Below, in pieces: positions 21,416-32,850 of a stretch of 64,000 nucleotides of DNA (the first letter of the stretch is position 1; each line of letters begins with the position of its first letter). Below the pieces are notes generated by a model. The model had not been told where the DNA came from and did no database searches. It saw only the letters and a program-made list of their open reading frames with translations. A program made the translations under genes and the position numbers. Source of the stretch: Chaetoderma sp. LZ-2023a (lineage: Eukaryota > Mollusca > Caudofoveata > Chaetodermatida > Chaetodermatidae); the NCBI GenBank assembly GCA_034401795.1, contig CM067363.1, forward strand, positions 25,245,714-25,309,713, written 5' to 3'.

Positions 21416-22345
21416 ATGTCACTTCTTGAAGATCTCGCGTTGTCGGATTCCTCCTCCGAAGAAGAATCGGTGCCAGTTCCGAAGCAGTTCCCGTGTAACT
21501 CATTGCTGACTAGCGAGTACAAGCCATGTACCAGAACTTTCACTAGGAAATCCGAACGCACCCTTCATATTAATAAGGATCATCTCTTTAAATCAGCCTT
21601 TTGTGTGACGTGCCAGTACCTCTACACCGCTACTCGCTACAGGATCACTCACGCGCTTCGGCATCATCATCATGTGTTGGAAGTGACGTTAGTTCCTCGG
21701 GAAGAGAATGAGGATCATGCCGTTCTAGCCACGCGCTTCAAATCACGGCTCCCGGTCAAGGTTCTACCGACCGAGAAAATGGCCTGCACGAAAAACACCA
21801 GGCGTAGATATCCCGTTGGACATCGTCTTCCCGCGGCTACAGCAAGTAACGTACCGACAGCCAGATGTGAAATTGTGGCCGCGTCTGAAAATGTTATGCC
21901 AGTACCTATCACTTCATCCACGCCGGTCCTGAAGCAAAGTAGGAAGCAGAAATCGCCAGTAAAATCCAGTGCAACAGCTACCGCACCAGTTACTAGCCAG
22001 TCAGCTATGGTTACCAAACCCTCCACAGTAGAAGCACAGACAGCGACAGCCAGTCAGCCAATATCAGTGGTGATTATGACACCTGCGGGGATAGACATTT
22101 CCAGTTATCCGCAGTCTCCATCTCCACCGGAGCTTACCATAGACGAAGGAGAGCCTGTGACAATCAACGTAAATCCGACCCGTGTTATTCAGCATCCGCC
22201 TCCTCGCCTTTCTGACCCAGCAGTCAGGAAGGGAATCATGCCAGAATGTCCATATGCGGGGAAGAAATGGATCGCCCACACACAAGATATCAATCCAGTA
22301 CCGAACATTACTGCTAGTCGTCTGCTAAAGTACGCTAAGTTTTGA
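21416..22345 (+). CDS. C2H2-type zinc-finger protein of the LTR element (309 aa, intact)
   Basis: The acidic serine-rich N-terminus (LALSDSSSEEES, residues 6-17) suggests phosphorylation or activation function. Finger 1 has an extended Cys-Cys spacing (CNSLLTSEYKPC, then TRKSERTLH and a second His at NKDH). Finger 2 starts FCVTC and runs through LYTATRY to a His-rich HALRHHHH. The middle is Pro/Thr/Ser/Ala-rich. The C-terminus has PYAGKKWIAHTQDI and TASRLLK. Homologues with the same landmarks are at 30790-31938 and, truncated, at 28986-28100 on the minus strand. It has its own CRE/TATA promoter, and a poly(A) signal AATAAA is at 22550. It is plausibly a DNA- or RNA-binding regulator of the element. 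It could instead be a chromatin-targeting factor or a captured host gene. Confidence 0.7.
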   Translation: MSLLEDLALSDSSSEEESVPVPKQFPCNSLLTSEYKPCTRTFTRKSERTLHINKDHLFKSAFCVTCQYLYTATRYRITHALRHHHHVLEVTLVPREENEDHAVLATRFKSRLPVKVLPTEKMACTKNTRRRYPVGHRLPAATASNVPTARCEIVAASENVMPVPITSSTPVLKQSRKQKSPVKSSATATAPVTSQSAMVTKPSTVEAQTATASQPISVVIMTPAGIDISSYPQSPSPPELTIDEGEPVTINVNPTRVIQHPPPRLSDPAVRKGIMPECPYAGKKWIAHTQDINPVPNITASRLLKYAKF

Positions 22346-22549
22346 AAGATGACGTCTCCTGCCATATCTGTTCCCGCACCACGTCTACCGCCCATGGTAC
22401 AGCTTCCCGCCTTCACCACAACAACTACAGCCACCACCATGCCAGCTACAACCGGCATCATCACGTCAGCTCCCGTCACTTTGCGGAGATTATGATTATC
22501 CGCACTAACGGGAACACCCATGCGAGCTATTGTTTAGGATCATATACTA

Positions 22550-22629
22550 AATAAAGTCATAGCATGCACCGTAATATTAATAATAAAAAGAACACAAAAA
22601 AGAAAGGCCTGGAAAAACAATTCCAGGTC
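22550..22629 (+). terminator. Poly(A) signal and conserved 3' hairpin
   Basis: AATAAA at 22550-22555 follows the zinc-finger ORF. A stem-loop (GGCCTGGAA / TTCCAGGTC with loop AAACAA, 22606-22629) lies 50 bp further on. The hairpin recurs at 32851-32874, with one wobble pair replaced by a Watson-Crick pair, and at 27271-27295 on the minus strand. It is probably part of mRNA 3' end formation or stability, or of the element's 3' untranslated region. Confidence 0.55.
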
Positions 22630-22820
22630 AAAAATTGAAAACTAAAAGTATGCCTCCCCCGCCTCTGGGCACCCCTATGTGCTCTGTCTCTTGAATACGC
22701 GTCTATGTGTCACTACTCCTCTCCAGCCACACACCTGCCCGGGAAGTCTATGATTCCCGCCTAGCGTATGTCCGTGCGTCGATCCGCCATGCGCGATCGT
22801 TTGCCACGGATGTCAAACTA

Positions 22821-22831
22821 GGAGGGGGTGG
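22821..22831 (+). promoter_or_regulatory. Polypurine tract
   Basis: GGAGGGGGTGG directly abuts the 3' LTR start TGTAG. The inverted copy has the related GGACGGGGTGG just before its LTR at 27062-27072. This is the expected primer for plus-strand DNA synthesis. Confidence 0.8.
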
Positions 22832-25800
22832 TGTAGTTCGGATCGACCGGTCGGGTACCGGCCATACCAGCTAAGCTGGGTATGCGCCTCCCGTCTGGGA
22901 TTCGTTTTCTGAACAAACCCCTCAGGGTAGAGCTGTAAGCGTATATAGGCCTATGGGAGAGGGCATGTTGTTAAACCGCATTATGCGCATGCGCGCGCCG
23001 GGACGCTGTTTCTATGGAGCGCGTAGTTGTGACCTAGATAGGATGGCGCTTATAGTGTACCGAGCTGGTACTCTGTAATTCTTATTGATTGTCTCTTCCC
23101 GTTAAATCTGGCAATAATCAAGACCGGAATTCGACGGGCTTTCTAAATCTGTAAACCATTTCAAAATCGGTTGAGAAATGGCTGAGTTATCCAGGAAAAC
23201 TCTTCTTGATTAGCTTCAAAATATTGCCTTGACGTCATAACCACGGGTACATAAAGCTTCTAGAATGTTCTAGAATGTTCCACGACGCTTTTATTAGCTG
23301 TGTGCTGATTGGCTGTTGGTCGAACGATGATTGGTTGAAGCCTGCGCCTGTGACGTCTTTGAGAGTATAAAAGGAGAAGCGATCCAGTGATCGAGAGCAT
23401 CCTCGGCCAGGGGCCGAACAGGTTGGCGCTGTACCAACCATTATCAAGCGCGATATGCGTCTTTCTTCGCTATGCGGCGAGTTTTTATCCCGTAGTGTGT
23501 AGTTTCCAACCCACCGCACTAACACAACTTTGTAACTCCCCATTTGCGGGAGTAATTTGGAACTTTCGATAACTGTTCACGAATACTACATCTTCATTCG
23601 GAACACAAACTTGCCGTGAGGCCATTGCGGCCTGAATATGTGAGACTGCAGATGTAGAGGCAGGATGTTCTTTGATGGATGACTCGCCGGATCTGCCGGC
23701 CATGCCTAAAAGTGGTATTTCAAATGACGCCGCACATTTCGTGTAAGTTCTTTCGACTTTCGACCGCAGCAAGTAAACTCTGCCCAGTGCGTCTTCAGAG
23801 CTGGTTGATGTACCCAGCACCGGGAAGCTTTGTTTTGTATCTTCATTTGCCTCTGACAACCCCCGCTTGTGACGGGTTGTTTACACCTTCCATCTGTGCC
23901 ATCGGTGTATGGGAACTTTCTTCACTACATAGTACTATCGTATCTTTTACTGACTGCTCGTTAGACATTCTATTAGGCTTACAATGCTGAGTGATATTCC
24001 CCCACCATGAACGTTCTTGCAGACATCTTGTTTGCAGACAACAGCTCACGGGAACCACCCTGTGGGAACTTTCCAGCTTCCGGAGAGCGCATCAGCTCAC
24101 GTCGACTACAGATCTATGTGTCAATTTCAGTGACATGGTAGCCTAACTTGGGAATGACTACCAAGTATTCAAGTAACCATACTTCACCGTTTAATTATTT
24201 CTTTATATAGGTTTTGTTAATTATCTCATATCCGTACTAACGGTTCCGATGACTAAAAGGAACAGTAACGGTCTTAGGACCAATAGTTATAATTTCTGTA
24301 TTTGTTAAATAGTTATTTTCATTTTCCTCAATGTGTTGCTAACCGCACTATAGTAGGTTCGTCAACCTGTATTACTATATATATATATCTTAATCATTGC
24401 CACCGTATTGATTGTTCTGGTTAGATTACGTATGTATATGGCCAGTGGCCATCCGTTGAATTATTTTGCTTAAGTTATAGAAAATATAGGAATGCAGTGC
24501 ACATAGGAAACACTATACAGCAACATTTATATATGCAGCATTTTCTCCCGCCACAAACAATTTTTTACTGAGGTCACTGTCCGTGCTATAACTCTGTTTA
24601 TCCCGGCATGCTACCGACTAAACCCTTTTTTTATTCAGCTCGATAGGATAGGTTCAAAATGATTAGAGACACATTCTTCATTACTAACTGTAATATATTC
24701 TTCTCTTCCGGTAGTGCGATAATCTAGCCTCGCTCTCCGGTAAGACTCATAACTCCAAGATTTTGTCTCTCTTCATATTCCTCTTATCCTTGTGGCTTCT
24801 TAATTGTTTGGACGTCCCTATCCGCACCATGGGCTGATCCAACTCTGGGAAACTATTGGGGTTTCTGAGCGGTGATGGCTAGGGTGCGGTATCACATTCA
24901 CATTCCCGTGTATCTTCGGATACTTAGTAGATAGTACTTTAAGCCAATGTAGGAAAGCCCTGCGAAACCCTATGTATTAATTCTTATTTTATTTACTGAC
25001 AACCGTCCCACACCGCAGTGCAAAACTGGCAAGTTGTATATAAATCTAATGACAGGTTAAACGGTTAGTTCCATAGGACCCGGTGACAGGCGAGATACGT
25101 ATTCTCCCCAAATTCTGTTAACATGTCTGGGCATGATATTCAAATCGGCAAACGCCCTTATGGGAAGGACATGTACGGTGTGCATTCGTCTCTCATACCC
25201 TCACCATAATGATAGGAGATATGGCCTAATAATGCTTCCGTGAAATGTAAACCATGTCCTGTAATGTTTCATGTGGTTGCAAAGCGGAATGTCCAGATTC
25301 TCACCCAGTTCGGAGATCCCACTAAGTAACATGTATGAGCGCTGTCTACAGTATTGATGTCCTCGGGCCTCTGTTCTCCGTGACAGCCATGTCTAATAGC
25401 TAGGTAGACATCAGCCAGTTGCGGCCTAAACTAATTCTTATTTTGACAACAACTACAAGTGGATTAAGCAAAGCAGAAGGCCCGCAGAAATAAAGCAGAA
25501 ACTACTAATTCAGCATATTAGCAATCACATAAGACGGTAATGAAGGAATCCATCAGGAATCTTCTGTTCCGTCTTCACGTAAAACAGTACGCACCCCTAT
25601 GGTCATAATCTCACTAGGTACGGTCTTTTCTTTCTACAGCATTTTTGTTTGAAATATTAGATTTTTGCCTACTATTCTTCTCCCGCTTTAAGCCATGGCG
25701 ACACCTTCCTGAGACGGAGGCCCACGCGAGGCACTTGCCTCTCGCAAGGATTCAGCGACGACGGTCCACACCAGGATAATACTCCTCACCCAATCACTAG

Positions 25801-26300
25801 GAGTAGTGCCCACGTGAGGCACATCACTTTTTCGTCTGAGATAGCCTTCTTCCTTTCACCTTAGAGGTATAATAATTTATCTTAAGTTAAAAAGCTATGT
25901 CTCGTGTACGGGAGCCTCCCTTGCGGGGATACCTCTGTGGAACTACGAGTCTGTGTGGTACCTCCGGGAGCCCAATGTTTAAAAGTTCATCTACCTGCCT
26001 CTATGTCTTGTATTTTTGTCCATAGATCACGAAATTGCCATGGACAGGCATACTGGTGACACAAACTTTTGGGATGAGACCGATGTGTTTAATGTTCGCG
26101 GCAATGGTCGCACGGCCCCACCGGAACGATTGAGTTCCACCGGCCTTAGGAGCCGGTCTTTGTTTCCCGCAGGGAAGTCTCGTCCAAGGTCCGTCATCCC
26201 GAGACTGGATGCTAACCAGAGTCATCACTCGTCATGCACTTACGGTGCGGCGAGTCGACATGAGACATCGGAACCGCCCGACACCGCCCGGCGAGCTACA
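22832..26300 (+). repeat. 3' LTR (3469 bp)
   Basis: It starts TGTAGTTCGG after the purine tract and ends GCGAGCTACA at 26300. It is co-linear with the first LTR: hairpin at 22864-22883, NRF1-like site 22984-22995, TATA 23366-23373, U5 stem-loop 25726-25745, short ORF from 26040. By eye it is clearly more divergent from the first LTR than the third LTR is, which argues that the two were not identical at insertion. Confidence 0.83.
23229..23373 (+). promoter_or_regulatory. 3' LTR promoter with heat-shock element
   Basis: A perfect CRE TGACGTCA (23230-23237) is followed by five alternating TTC/GAA units each spaced by 2 nt (23258-23280), the consensus array for heat-shock factor. Two ATTGG boxes (about 23312 and 23330), TGACGTC (23351) and TATAAAAG (23366-23373) complete the promoter. 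The heat-shock array is absent from the other LTRs at this position. Confidence 0.7.
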
Positions 26301-26327
26301 CCATGCGACCATTGCCGCCAAGATTGA
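26040..26327 (+). CDS. Short U5 ORF, second LTR copy
   Basis: This is the homologue of the ORF at 16734, starting MDRHTGDTNFWD and running past the LTR end. Only codons up to 26300 belong to the LTR; the rest is the inverted neighbour. The frame stays open although the DNA has diverged, which mildly favours coding. Function unknown. Confidence 0.35.
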   Translation: MDRHTGDTNFWDETDVFNVRGNGRTAPPERLSSTGLRSRSLFPAGKSRPRSVIPRLDANQSHHSSCTYGAASRHETSEPPDTARRATPCDHCRQD

Positions 26328-28986
26328 ACCTCACTGTTTCATCCCAATTATTCGTGTCACTGGTATGCTCGATTGCGGACCAGAGAATGAGAACTGAATT
26401 CCGAGAGGCACTGCTGCGGTGTATCGTATCACAGTCAGTAAGCAGTTGCCCACGTCTAGCACTGCTCTGGCCACACAACCTACCACTTGTTCTCTCTCGC
26501 CGAACTGTTGTCTCGATTCTTGATTTTTCGCTCGTTTTATATTACTCGTGACGTCAGAGACAGGATGCCCAGCAAATCAGCGGGCGATTTGTAGCCAATC
26601 AGCTTGCCATTCTCCCCATTCAATTAGTACATACACGCGATTACGACGTTCTGGTAATATTTTGAAAATAATTTCAACGAGCTAATTTAGGATTGCTCGG
26701 CCATTTCTGGTCCGTTTTTAAAAAGGTAAATAGTTTTGGATTCCTCGTCTCATTTCTATCCTGATACGTACCAAGAACAACGAGAACGGAGTACTTTAAA
26801 GAAATTACGTGCACCTACTCTGTACACTTTAGTATGCATTCTCTCCCAACGCCGACACATGTTGTCAGGGAAGCTCTGATGCGTGTGCATACGTGCTACG
26901 CGATCTCACGGACTTAGTCATTTTATGGAAACCTCTCTCATATGGCTCTATACACGCATACTATCCTACCCAGGGGGGCATGCTTGGAACGTACCCAGAG
27001 CGGTCGTTCCATACCCAGCCGAGCTGGGAGGTCCGTACCTGTCCGGCCAATCCACGCTACACCACCCCGTCCTAGTTTGACACCCATGACAAACGATACC
27101 GCATCGTGGATCGAAAGCACGGGAGCACGCTAGGCGAGAACTATAGACTTCTTGAGTAGGCGCGTAGCCGAGAAGAGTAGTGGCGCGAGAGACGCGTAGC
27201 TTAACCAGAGAAGAGCACATAGAGGTGCGAAAGAGTTTGGGAGTTAGGTATACTTTTAGTTTTGATTTTTGACCTGGTAATTGTTTTTCCAGGCCTTTTC
27301 TTACTTTTTTTGTTTTAATTTTGCGGTGCATGCTCTTTTTATTATTTATTACCATGATTTGGCTAAACAATAGCTCACATGGGCGTTCTGTTGGTGACGG
27401 ATAATTAAATTTCCGCCGAGAACGCCCATGCTCCAACGTACCTGAATTAAGATATAGAAATATGATATGATATATATATATATATAAAATACACAGTAAT
27501 AACAATTTAATATCACAGCAGAAGTAATGTTAATTACGTATGCATACCGATTATATGAAGGTATGCATACAGTGCGGCCCGTTTCGGTGGGTCCGCACGG
27601 ATATCTCTCGCTATCTCAAATCTTTCTCGTTGTACTAACACGAGAAGAAAAATAATAAGAAACATAATATATAATAATAAAACTGGTTCATCAGGCAACC
27701 CCAGCAATAGCTGGGATGGCATGATGGTAGTAAAGGCATATTCGCTGTGGTGTGTTGTGTACCTACACCGGACACAGTGTGTTTACAACACAGGAATCTG
27801 CAGCGATTATTTTGCTTAGACACAGTTAGGCAATAATTTGTGTAGCTGTGTTGGATGACCGTAGTCAGCCAAGGGACGGGGTTTCAATTTTAAAAACATA
27901 TATAATAAGAAGAAAAATGTTTCAAAAATATAAATATAATAGTTCAATTTTCCGCACATCTAGTCACATATTTTGCTGCATTCACGAAGATAATGGCTAC
28001 AAACATCTGCTGAAAAGTTGCCCCAGCGAGTTTGAGTTCCACGGATCGTACTTGACCATCATGGCAGGTGGTCTTCTGGTGCTGATATTACGCTATCTAT
28101 GTTAATACTGTTCTTGGTGCTCAGGTTTGATGAAGCTGTGGATAAGTTGGCGGATGCACTAGTGGTGGCGGTGATGATGATGGATGGAGTCCTGATGGTT
28201 GCTGGTTCCGAAGTTTCTGTCATCACTGTGGTGGTGGCGGTGGTGGTAGTGGTGCTTTCACGTAGTAGGCTGAATGCTGCGGAGATCTTGCGTGATGGTG
28301 TCGCTCCAGTTGCTGCGGATATTTTCCTAATTTTTACAGCCTGAATAAGTCTACTCGCGGATGTTCTAGGTACCGCTCAGATCTCGGGTTGGTGGGCTAG
28401 GCGACGTTTTCCCGAGTATGGCCTGTCAGGCGTTGTAGCTTTTCTGATGGCAGGCTCTACTGGGATGATGGTGCTGCGCATGGATGTCGGAGTGCTAGCA
28501 TGCGGTGCGGAAGTGGTGATGGTGGTTTATCTCCTCATTGATAACTAAACTGAGCGGAGATATTGAACTGTCTGAAATGTCCTCTAACACTGGATCATTA
28601 ATTATCACAGGGGTTGTTATCACTACCGAAATTGGATGTCCGATCATGGATGCGGATGTTGTTGCAGTGATGTGTGCTGCCGGTGTGGTTACTACGGGTG
28701 CTGCTGGTGCTGACGTTGCAGTTGGTGTCAGTGCCGATGCTGCAGGTGCTGCCGGTGTTACTTTTATGGGTGCTGCCGGTGCTGTGGTGATGGTTGCTGG
28801 AGTGCTGGAGCTGGCTGGCTGTGTTGTGGATATGGATGCTAAAGCTACTTGCGGAAAGTCAGGTTGTCGTCTTTTTGTGCGCTTAGTTTTAGCCTTCTTT
28901 CCAGTCAGAATTACAACAATTGGAAGTCTATTTTGAAAGCGTGGTGCGAGGATATCGCCATCAACAGCAGTCAACATTTTCCGCAA
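26301..28986 (-). mobile_element. Inverted, truncated copy of the LTR retroelement
   Basis: On the minus strand this holds, in order, a zinc-finger ORF relic (28986-28100), a 3' untranslated region with a short (TA)n (about 27468-27488) and the conserved hairpin (27295-27271), a purine tract, and an LTR from 27061 downwards. The LTR keeps the U3 with TGACGTCA (26549-26556) and TATAAAAC (26541-26534). It lacks about 2.4 kb of U5 and ends within the short ORF near 26304, where it meets the end of the second LTR. The 28986 edge is a second inversion joint. Confidence 0.75.
28100..28986 (-). pseudogene. Zinc-finger ORF relic of the inverted copy
   Basis: The 164-codon open part (28986-28495) begins after both fingers. 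It contains ILAPRFQNRLPIVVILTGKK and a Pro/Ala/Thr-rich middle ending GHPISVVITTP. It aligns with RLPINVLPTKK and GWPISVVIMTS of the copy at 30790. The C-terminal landmark PYSGKRRLAHQPEI is still readable downstream in another frame with a stop after it. The N-terminal half with both fingers is missing, so it cannot be functional. Confidence 0.75.
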
Positions 28987-29059
28987 TGACCTTCTTAACC
29001 GGTTTACGGAAAACTGATTATACGGAAATAATTAGCCCACAACAGCTATTTACAGTACG

Positions 29060-29920
29060 TGCTATGGGGGAACCTTCCCACCCACCCCACCCCCACCACC
29101 CACCCCCCCCCCCCCCGGAACCGTCATACGGAAATACCTAATAACATAATACTCCATTCACACGTAATAACAGTCAATATTATTGAGAGAGCAAGATGCC
29201 TGCAGTCTGTCGTCTGTCATGAGTAGGATTTTGCTACCGAAAAGTTAAATTCGACAATGGATTGATTCAATTTACGACAGCACCCTTCTTCGTCATCGCG
29301 CTCTAAAATAACTCTGTCCCACCCACGGGCTCGGCCATCATAGAGCAAAATACATCATGTACGATAAAGTTGACACCGCATTTCACTTACTCATCTCCCC
29401 TCCCTTGAGTAATAAAAACGTCACTCTTCACAACAGCGCAAGATCATCTGCAGCTAACCAGCCACGCATATCAATGAAAATCACCAACACCACAGAAACA
29501 TAGACACTCTGGATGACTGCATTCACAATCTCCATACGACGGTATTGTTATTGTAAACTGTGGCACGCATTTTCCGAGTTGTATTATAATAAATTAAGTT
29601 TGGTCTAGGTAGGGATGGGACTTGTCCTACCCCCAGAGGAGGATGCTTGGCAGTCTATCCACCCAGAAAACACAGCCCAGCTTGGCGGTGTTAGTATACT
29701 TAATTTCCGCAAGTAAATGATCTGTTTATACCAGACAATAATTATAGACAGCTATACCGTCCTAATTTTGATTAAGAACACCATCGTTCTACCGTGTATA
29801 CAGATCATTAGCGCACGGGCTGATGAAACGGCATCACAACTTCGACAGTATAATATCAAGGAGAATTTCAAATGTTCTCTGACCTACATATTCCCACACA
29901 AGATCGACACGAGCTGGAAT
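29060..29920 (+). ncRNA. Conserved structured block, second copy
   Basis: Homologue of 19640-20520. It keeps CTACCGAAAAGTTAAA, the two covarying stems (29775-29790 and 29792-29818) and the GAGAA/TTCTC hairpin around 29871. A poly-C tract at 29101-29116 is specific to this copy. Confidence 0.5.
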
Positions 29921-30789
29921 ACATTCTTACAGACAAGACACAGACACATGTATAAAAGCATGTGCATATTGGGATGCTGTTCTAGGGAACAGAATTGAAA
30001 ACGTCTTTCCATCTTTCGCATCAACAACGACTATTCATCAGCATCAACACTCCACCATTACATAAATATTGCCTAAGTTTCTGATCAACCACGTGCTTTC
30101 ACAACTATGAACCACGTGACTATCACTTCTATTTCCAGTAAATTGGATCAAACGCTTTAAACACAAGAGCAGCCCAAAACGCGGTACCACCACGGCGTGA
30201 TGGAGGGGGTGAGAGGAGTGAGTCGAGCAATTGCCGCTGACGTCACCGCGCTCTCCCACACCCCATCAGGCGCTCCAGCCTGAAATTAAAACAGACAGGT
30301 TTATAAGCATCCAATCTGTAAAACCGCTTCACCCTAATTAAAAGGTGAGCTTCCACAGGAATAAGTAGTTCCGAGTTTTTACGTTGATCAGAGACTTGTA
30401 TTTCAGTAGAGTAGGGACGAAAGTGATATACATTTCTTCCTATAATTATAATTACTCCCTTTACACGGGAGGAAAACTTTATATGACTCCAGGTTTAGCA
30501 AATCAAAACTTTCTTTATGGGGCGTGGCCGAATCACCCTAGAACTTTTGGGTGTGGTCATCCACCCTCATGTGGCGTCAACAAAAAGTAGAAAAAGAGGG
30601 GATCGCGTACTGAATCTTCGTCTTCCCATCAAACTCGGCACAAGGTGTCGCAAACCAATTCTGCTGTTTATTTTATTATTATTAATTTATCACTTCTATT
30701 ATAAATTACTTGGGCTGGAAAGTTATGAAGAGGTAGGGAAAAAAAATTAGGTTAGGCAGTCCGCACCACCATTAATATACGGAAATAAG

Positions 30790-31938
30790 ATGTTACTTGC
30801 CGAGGACCTTGCCTTGTCCGACAGTTCGGAGGAGTCGATGCCAACACTATCCGGAAAGAAATATCCGTGTTCAGCATTCCAGCTCAGCGGACAGCCATGT
30901 AGATGTGCCTTCTCCCGTAATTCGGACTTAACATTGCATGTTAATCATGATCATCTTATGCAGAGAACTTTTTGTACGGACTGCAAAAACCTTTATACCG
31001 CTACCCATTACGGTGGGACCCACGCATTGTCGGATAAACATTGTGTGCTTGTAGTTACATTACAGCCTGGTGAACAAAGTGAAAACGTTGAAGTGCTAGC
31101 CGCTCATTTTGAAACTAGACTTCCTATTAACGTGCTTCCTACGAAGAAGATGGCCAAGACTAAACGTATGAAATGGCGACAGTCAGATTTCCCACACTAT
31201 CGACCAGCAACAGTAGCCACCGCATCCGCCACATAGCACACCTTGAACCACTATGCCACCATCGCCATCATCACGACGGAACCAGAAGCATCATCTGCAC
31301 CGACAGCAACTGCAGTGACGGTACCGGCACCACCTGCAGTTTCCACTCCGGCAGCACCCACAGCAACATCAGCATCAGCATCCGCATCCGTCATCGGCTG
31401 GCCCATTTCGGTAGTTATAATGACGTCTGCGCCAGAGCCAGTGTTACAGGACATTTCAGATAGATCTACATCTGGTAGCCTTATCATTGACGAGGAAATT
31501 AGCCTCACAGAAGCAATCCCGACCACCTCCTCACGAACCAGCATCACTGCACACCCACGCAGCAGCAGTGCACCAACGGATCCAGCAATACGGAAGACAA
31601 CAATGCCAGAACGTCCTTACGCCGGGAAGAAACATATAGCGCATTCTCAAGAGATCCGCAACATGCGAAGGACAACCGCAAGCAAGCTTCTGAAGTCCAC
31701 GAAGATCCGGAAACTATCTGCCAGCACCGCATCGGCAACAGCATCAGTCGCAGCATCTGCAAAGACATCATCGTTCCAGCGGCTGCTCATACGCTTGACA
31801 GCACTCAGCCCGCAAGTAGCACGAACCACACCGACCACATCAACGACGACAGTGATGTCTGCAGTCACTTCGCACATCACCAATCATCATTTCCGGCACC
31901 ACCAGCACATATATGGACACATCAGCACCGTCTTCTAG
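30790..31938 (+). pseudogene. Zinc-finger protein of the LTR element, one in-frame stop
   Basis: Homologue of 21416-22345. The start is AEDLALSDSSEES. Finger 1 runs from CSAFQLSGQPC to SDLTLHVNHDH. Finger 2 is FCTDC through NLYTATHY to a His and Cys pair (DKHC). A TAG at 31234-31236 interrupts an otherwise single frame. After it come a Pro/Ala/Thr-rich segment, PYAGKKHIAHSQEI, TASKLLK and a longer Ser/Ala/His-rich tail than in the first copy. All ligand positions of finger 1 are kept although protein identity is only moderate. Confidence 0.75.
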
Positions 31939-32500
31939 ATATAGCCTTCCAGAGATGAGCCTGTATAGTAGTGCTATTTCGGCAGCGGAGGAACACCCGC
32001 CACGTCCATTCTGTACAAGTCGCGGTACCCAGACTCGCAGGGGAAACTTCGCCGCAGATGTTTGTGGACATTATTGCCGAGGTTGCAGCAGGATTTATCA
32101 GTAGTTGTGCGGAACACGGAATTCATTATTATGTTTATTTTTTATATACGTCTCTTATTATAATATATGTTTTTAAAATTGAAACCCAGTCCCTAGGCTG
32201 ACTACGGTCATCCTATACTGCTGCACAATATTCTTGCATAGCTGCGGATTCCTGTGTTGTAAACATGTCGTGTGTGGCATAGGTACACAACACACCATAG
32301 CGAATATGTCATAATCCCGTCATGCAGTCTCAGCTACGCTTGGGCTGTCTGATGAACTAGCCTTTTTTATTATTATATCTTATTTTTCTTATTATTTTTA
32401 AGCCCCGCGTCAGTACGATGGGGTGGATTTAGGGCAGCGACAGCTGCTTCTGTGGATTTCGCACTGTATGCATCCATTCATATAATCTGGATGCATGCCA

Positions 32501-32502
<2 letters not shown>

Positions 32503-32594
<92 letters not shown>
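32503..32594. repeat. (TA)n microsatellite
   Basis: About 46 TA units in the 3' region of the third element copy. The inverted copy has a short TA run at the equivalent place (about 27468-27488). Confidence 0.95.
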
Positions 32595-32596
<2 letters not shown>

Positions 32597-32850
32597 CGGG
32601 ATGCACTATGTAATTAAAGAAACCAATCTGTGATACTCTGTTGGGTATAATTACATAATTAATAATCCGTATACGTTTTACTGTGTTGTAATTGTGGTAT
32701 GTTGGAGCTTGGGGGTTTGGTCTCTGCAGAAAAATAATTGTCGGCACCAAAGAGAACACCCATGCGAGCTATTGTTTAGAAATCATCATCTAAATAATTA
32801 ACAAATAAAGCACGCACCAAGAAATAAACACAAAACAAAAAAAAGTCAAA

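Larger units (their letters stand above)
13463..26300 (+). mobile_element. LTR retroelement with 3.5-kb LTRs, gag relic and zinc-finger ORF, no pol
   Basis: 5' LTR 13463-16980 and 3' LTR 22832-26300 both start TGTAG and end GAGCTACA. The internal region (16981-22831) begins with a tRNA-Lys-like primer binding site at 16983 and ends with a purine tract GGAGGGGGTGG at 22821-22831. Between them are a Ty3-type gag relic, an ORF of unknown function, a conserved non-coding block, an internal promoter and a zinc-finger ORF. No reverse transcriptase, protease, RNase H or integrase motif is visible. The LTRs differ strongly (roughly 65% by eye), and the flanks differ (CAAAA upstream, CCATG downstream). 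The unit is therefore either very old or a recombinant of two family members. Confidence 0.82.

Noticed and set aside
13463..26300. First and second LTRs as a pair from one insertion with target duplication
   Set aside because: Flanking pentamers CAAAA and CCATG do not match, and the two LTRs are far apart in sequence. The unit is kept as a structural model only.
26304..26560. Inverted LTR lacking U5 as a retrotransposed spliced RNA
   Set aside because: The sequence just before the presumed splice acceptor (CATTCTCT) is still present, so the missing segment is better explained by a deletion.
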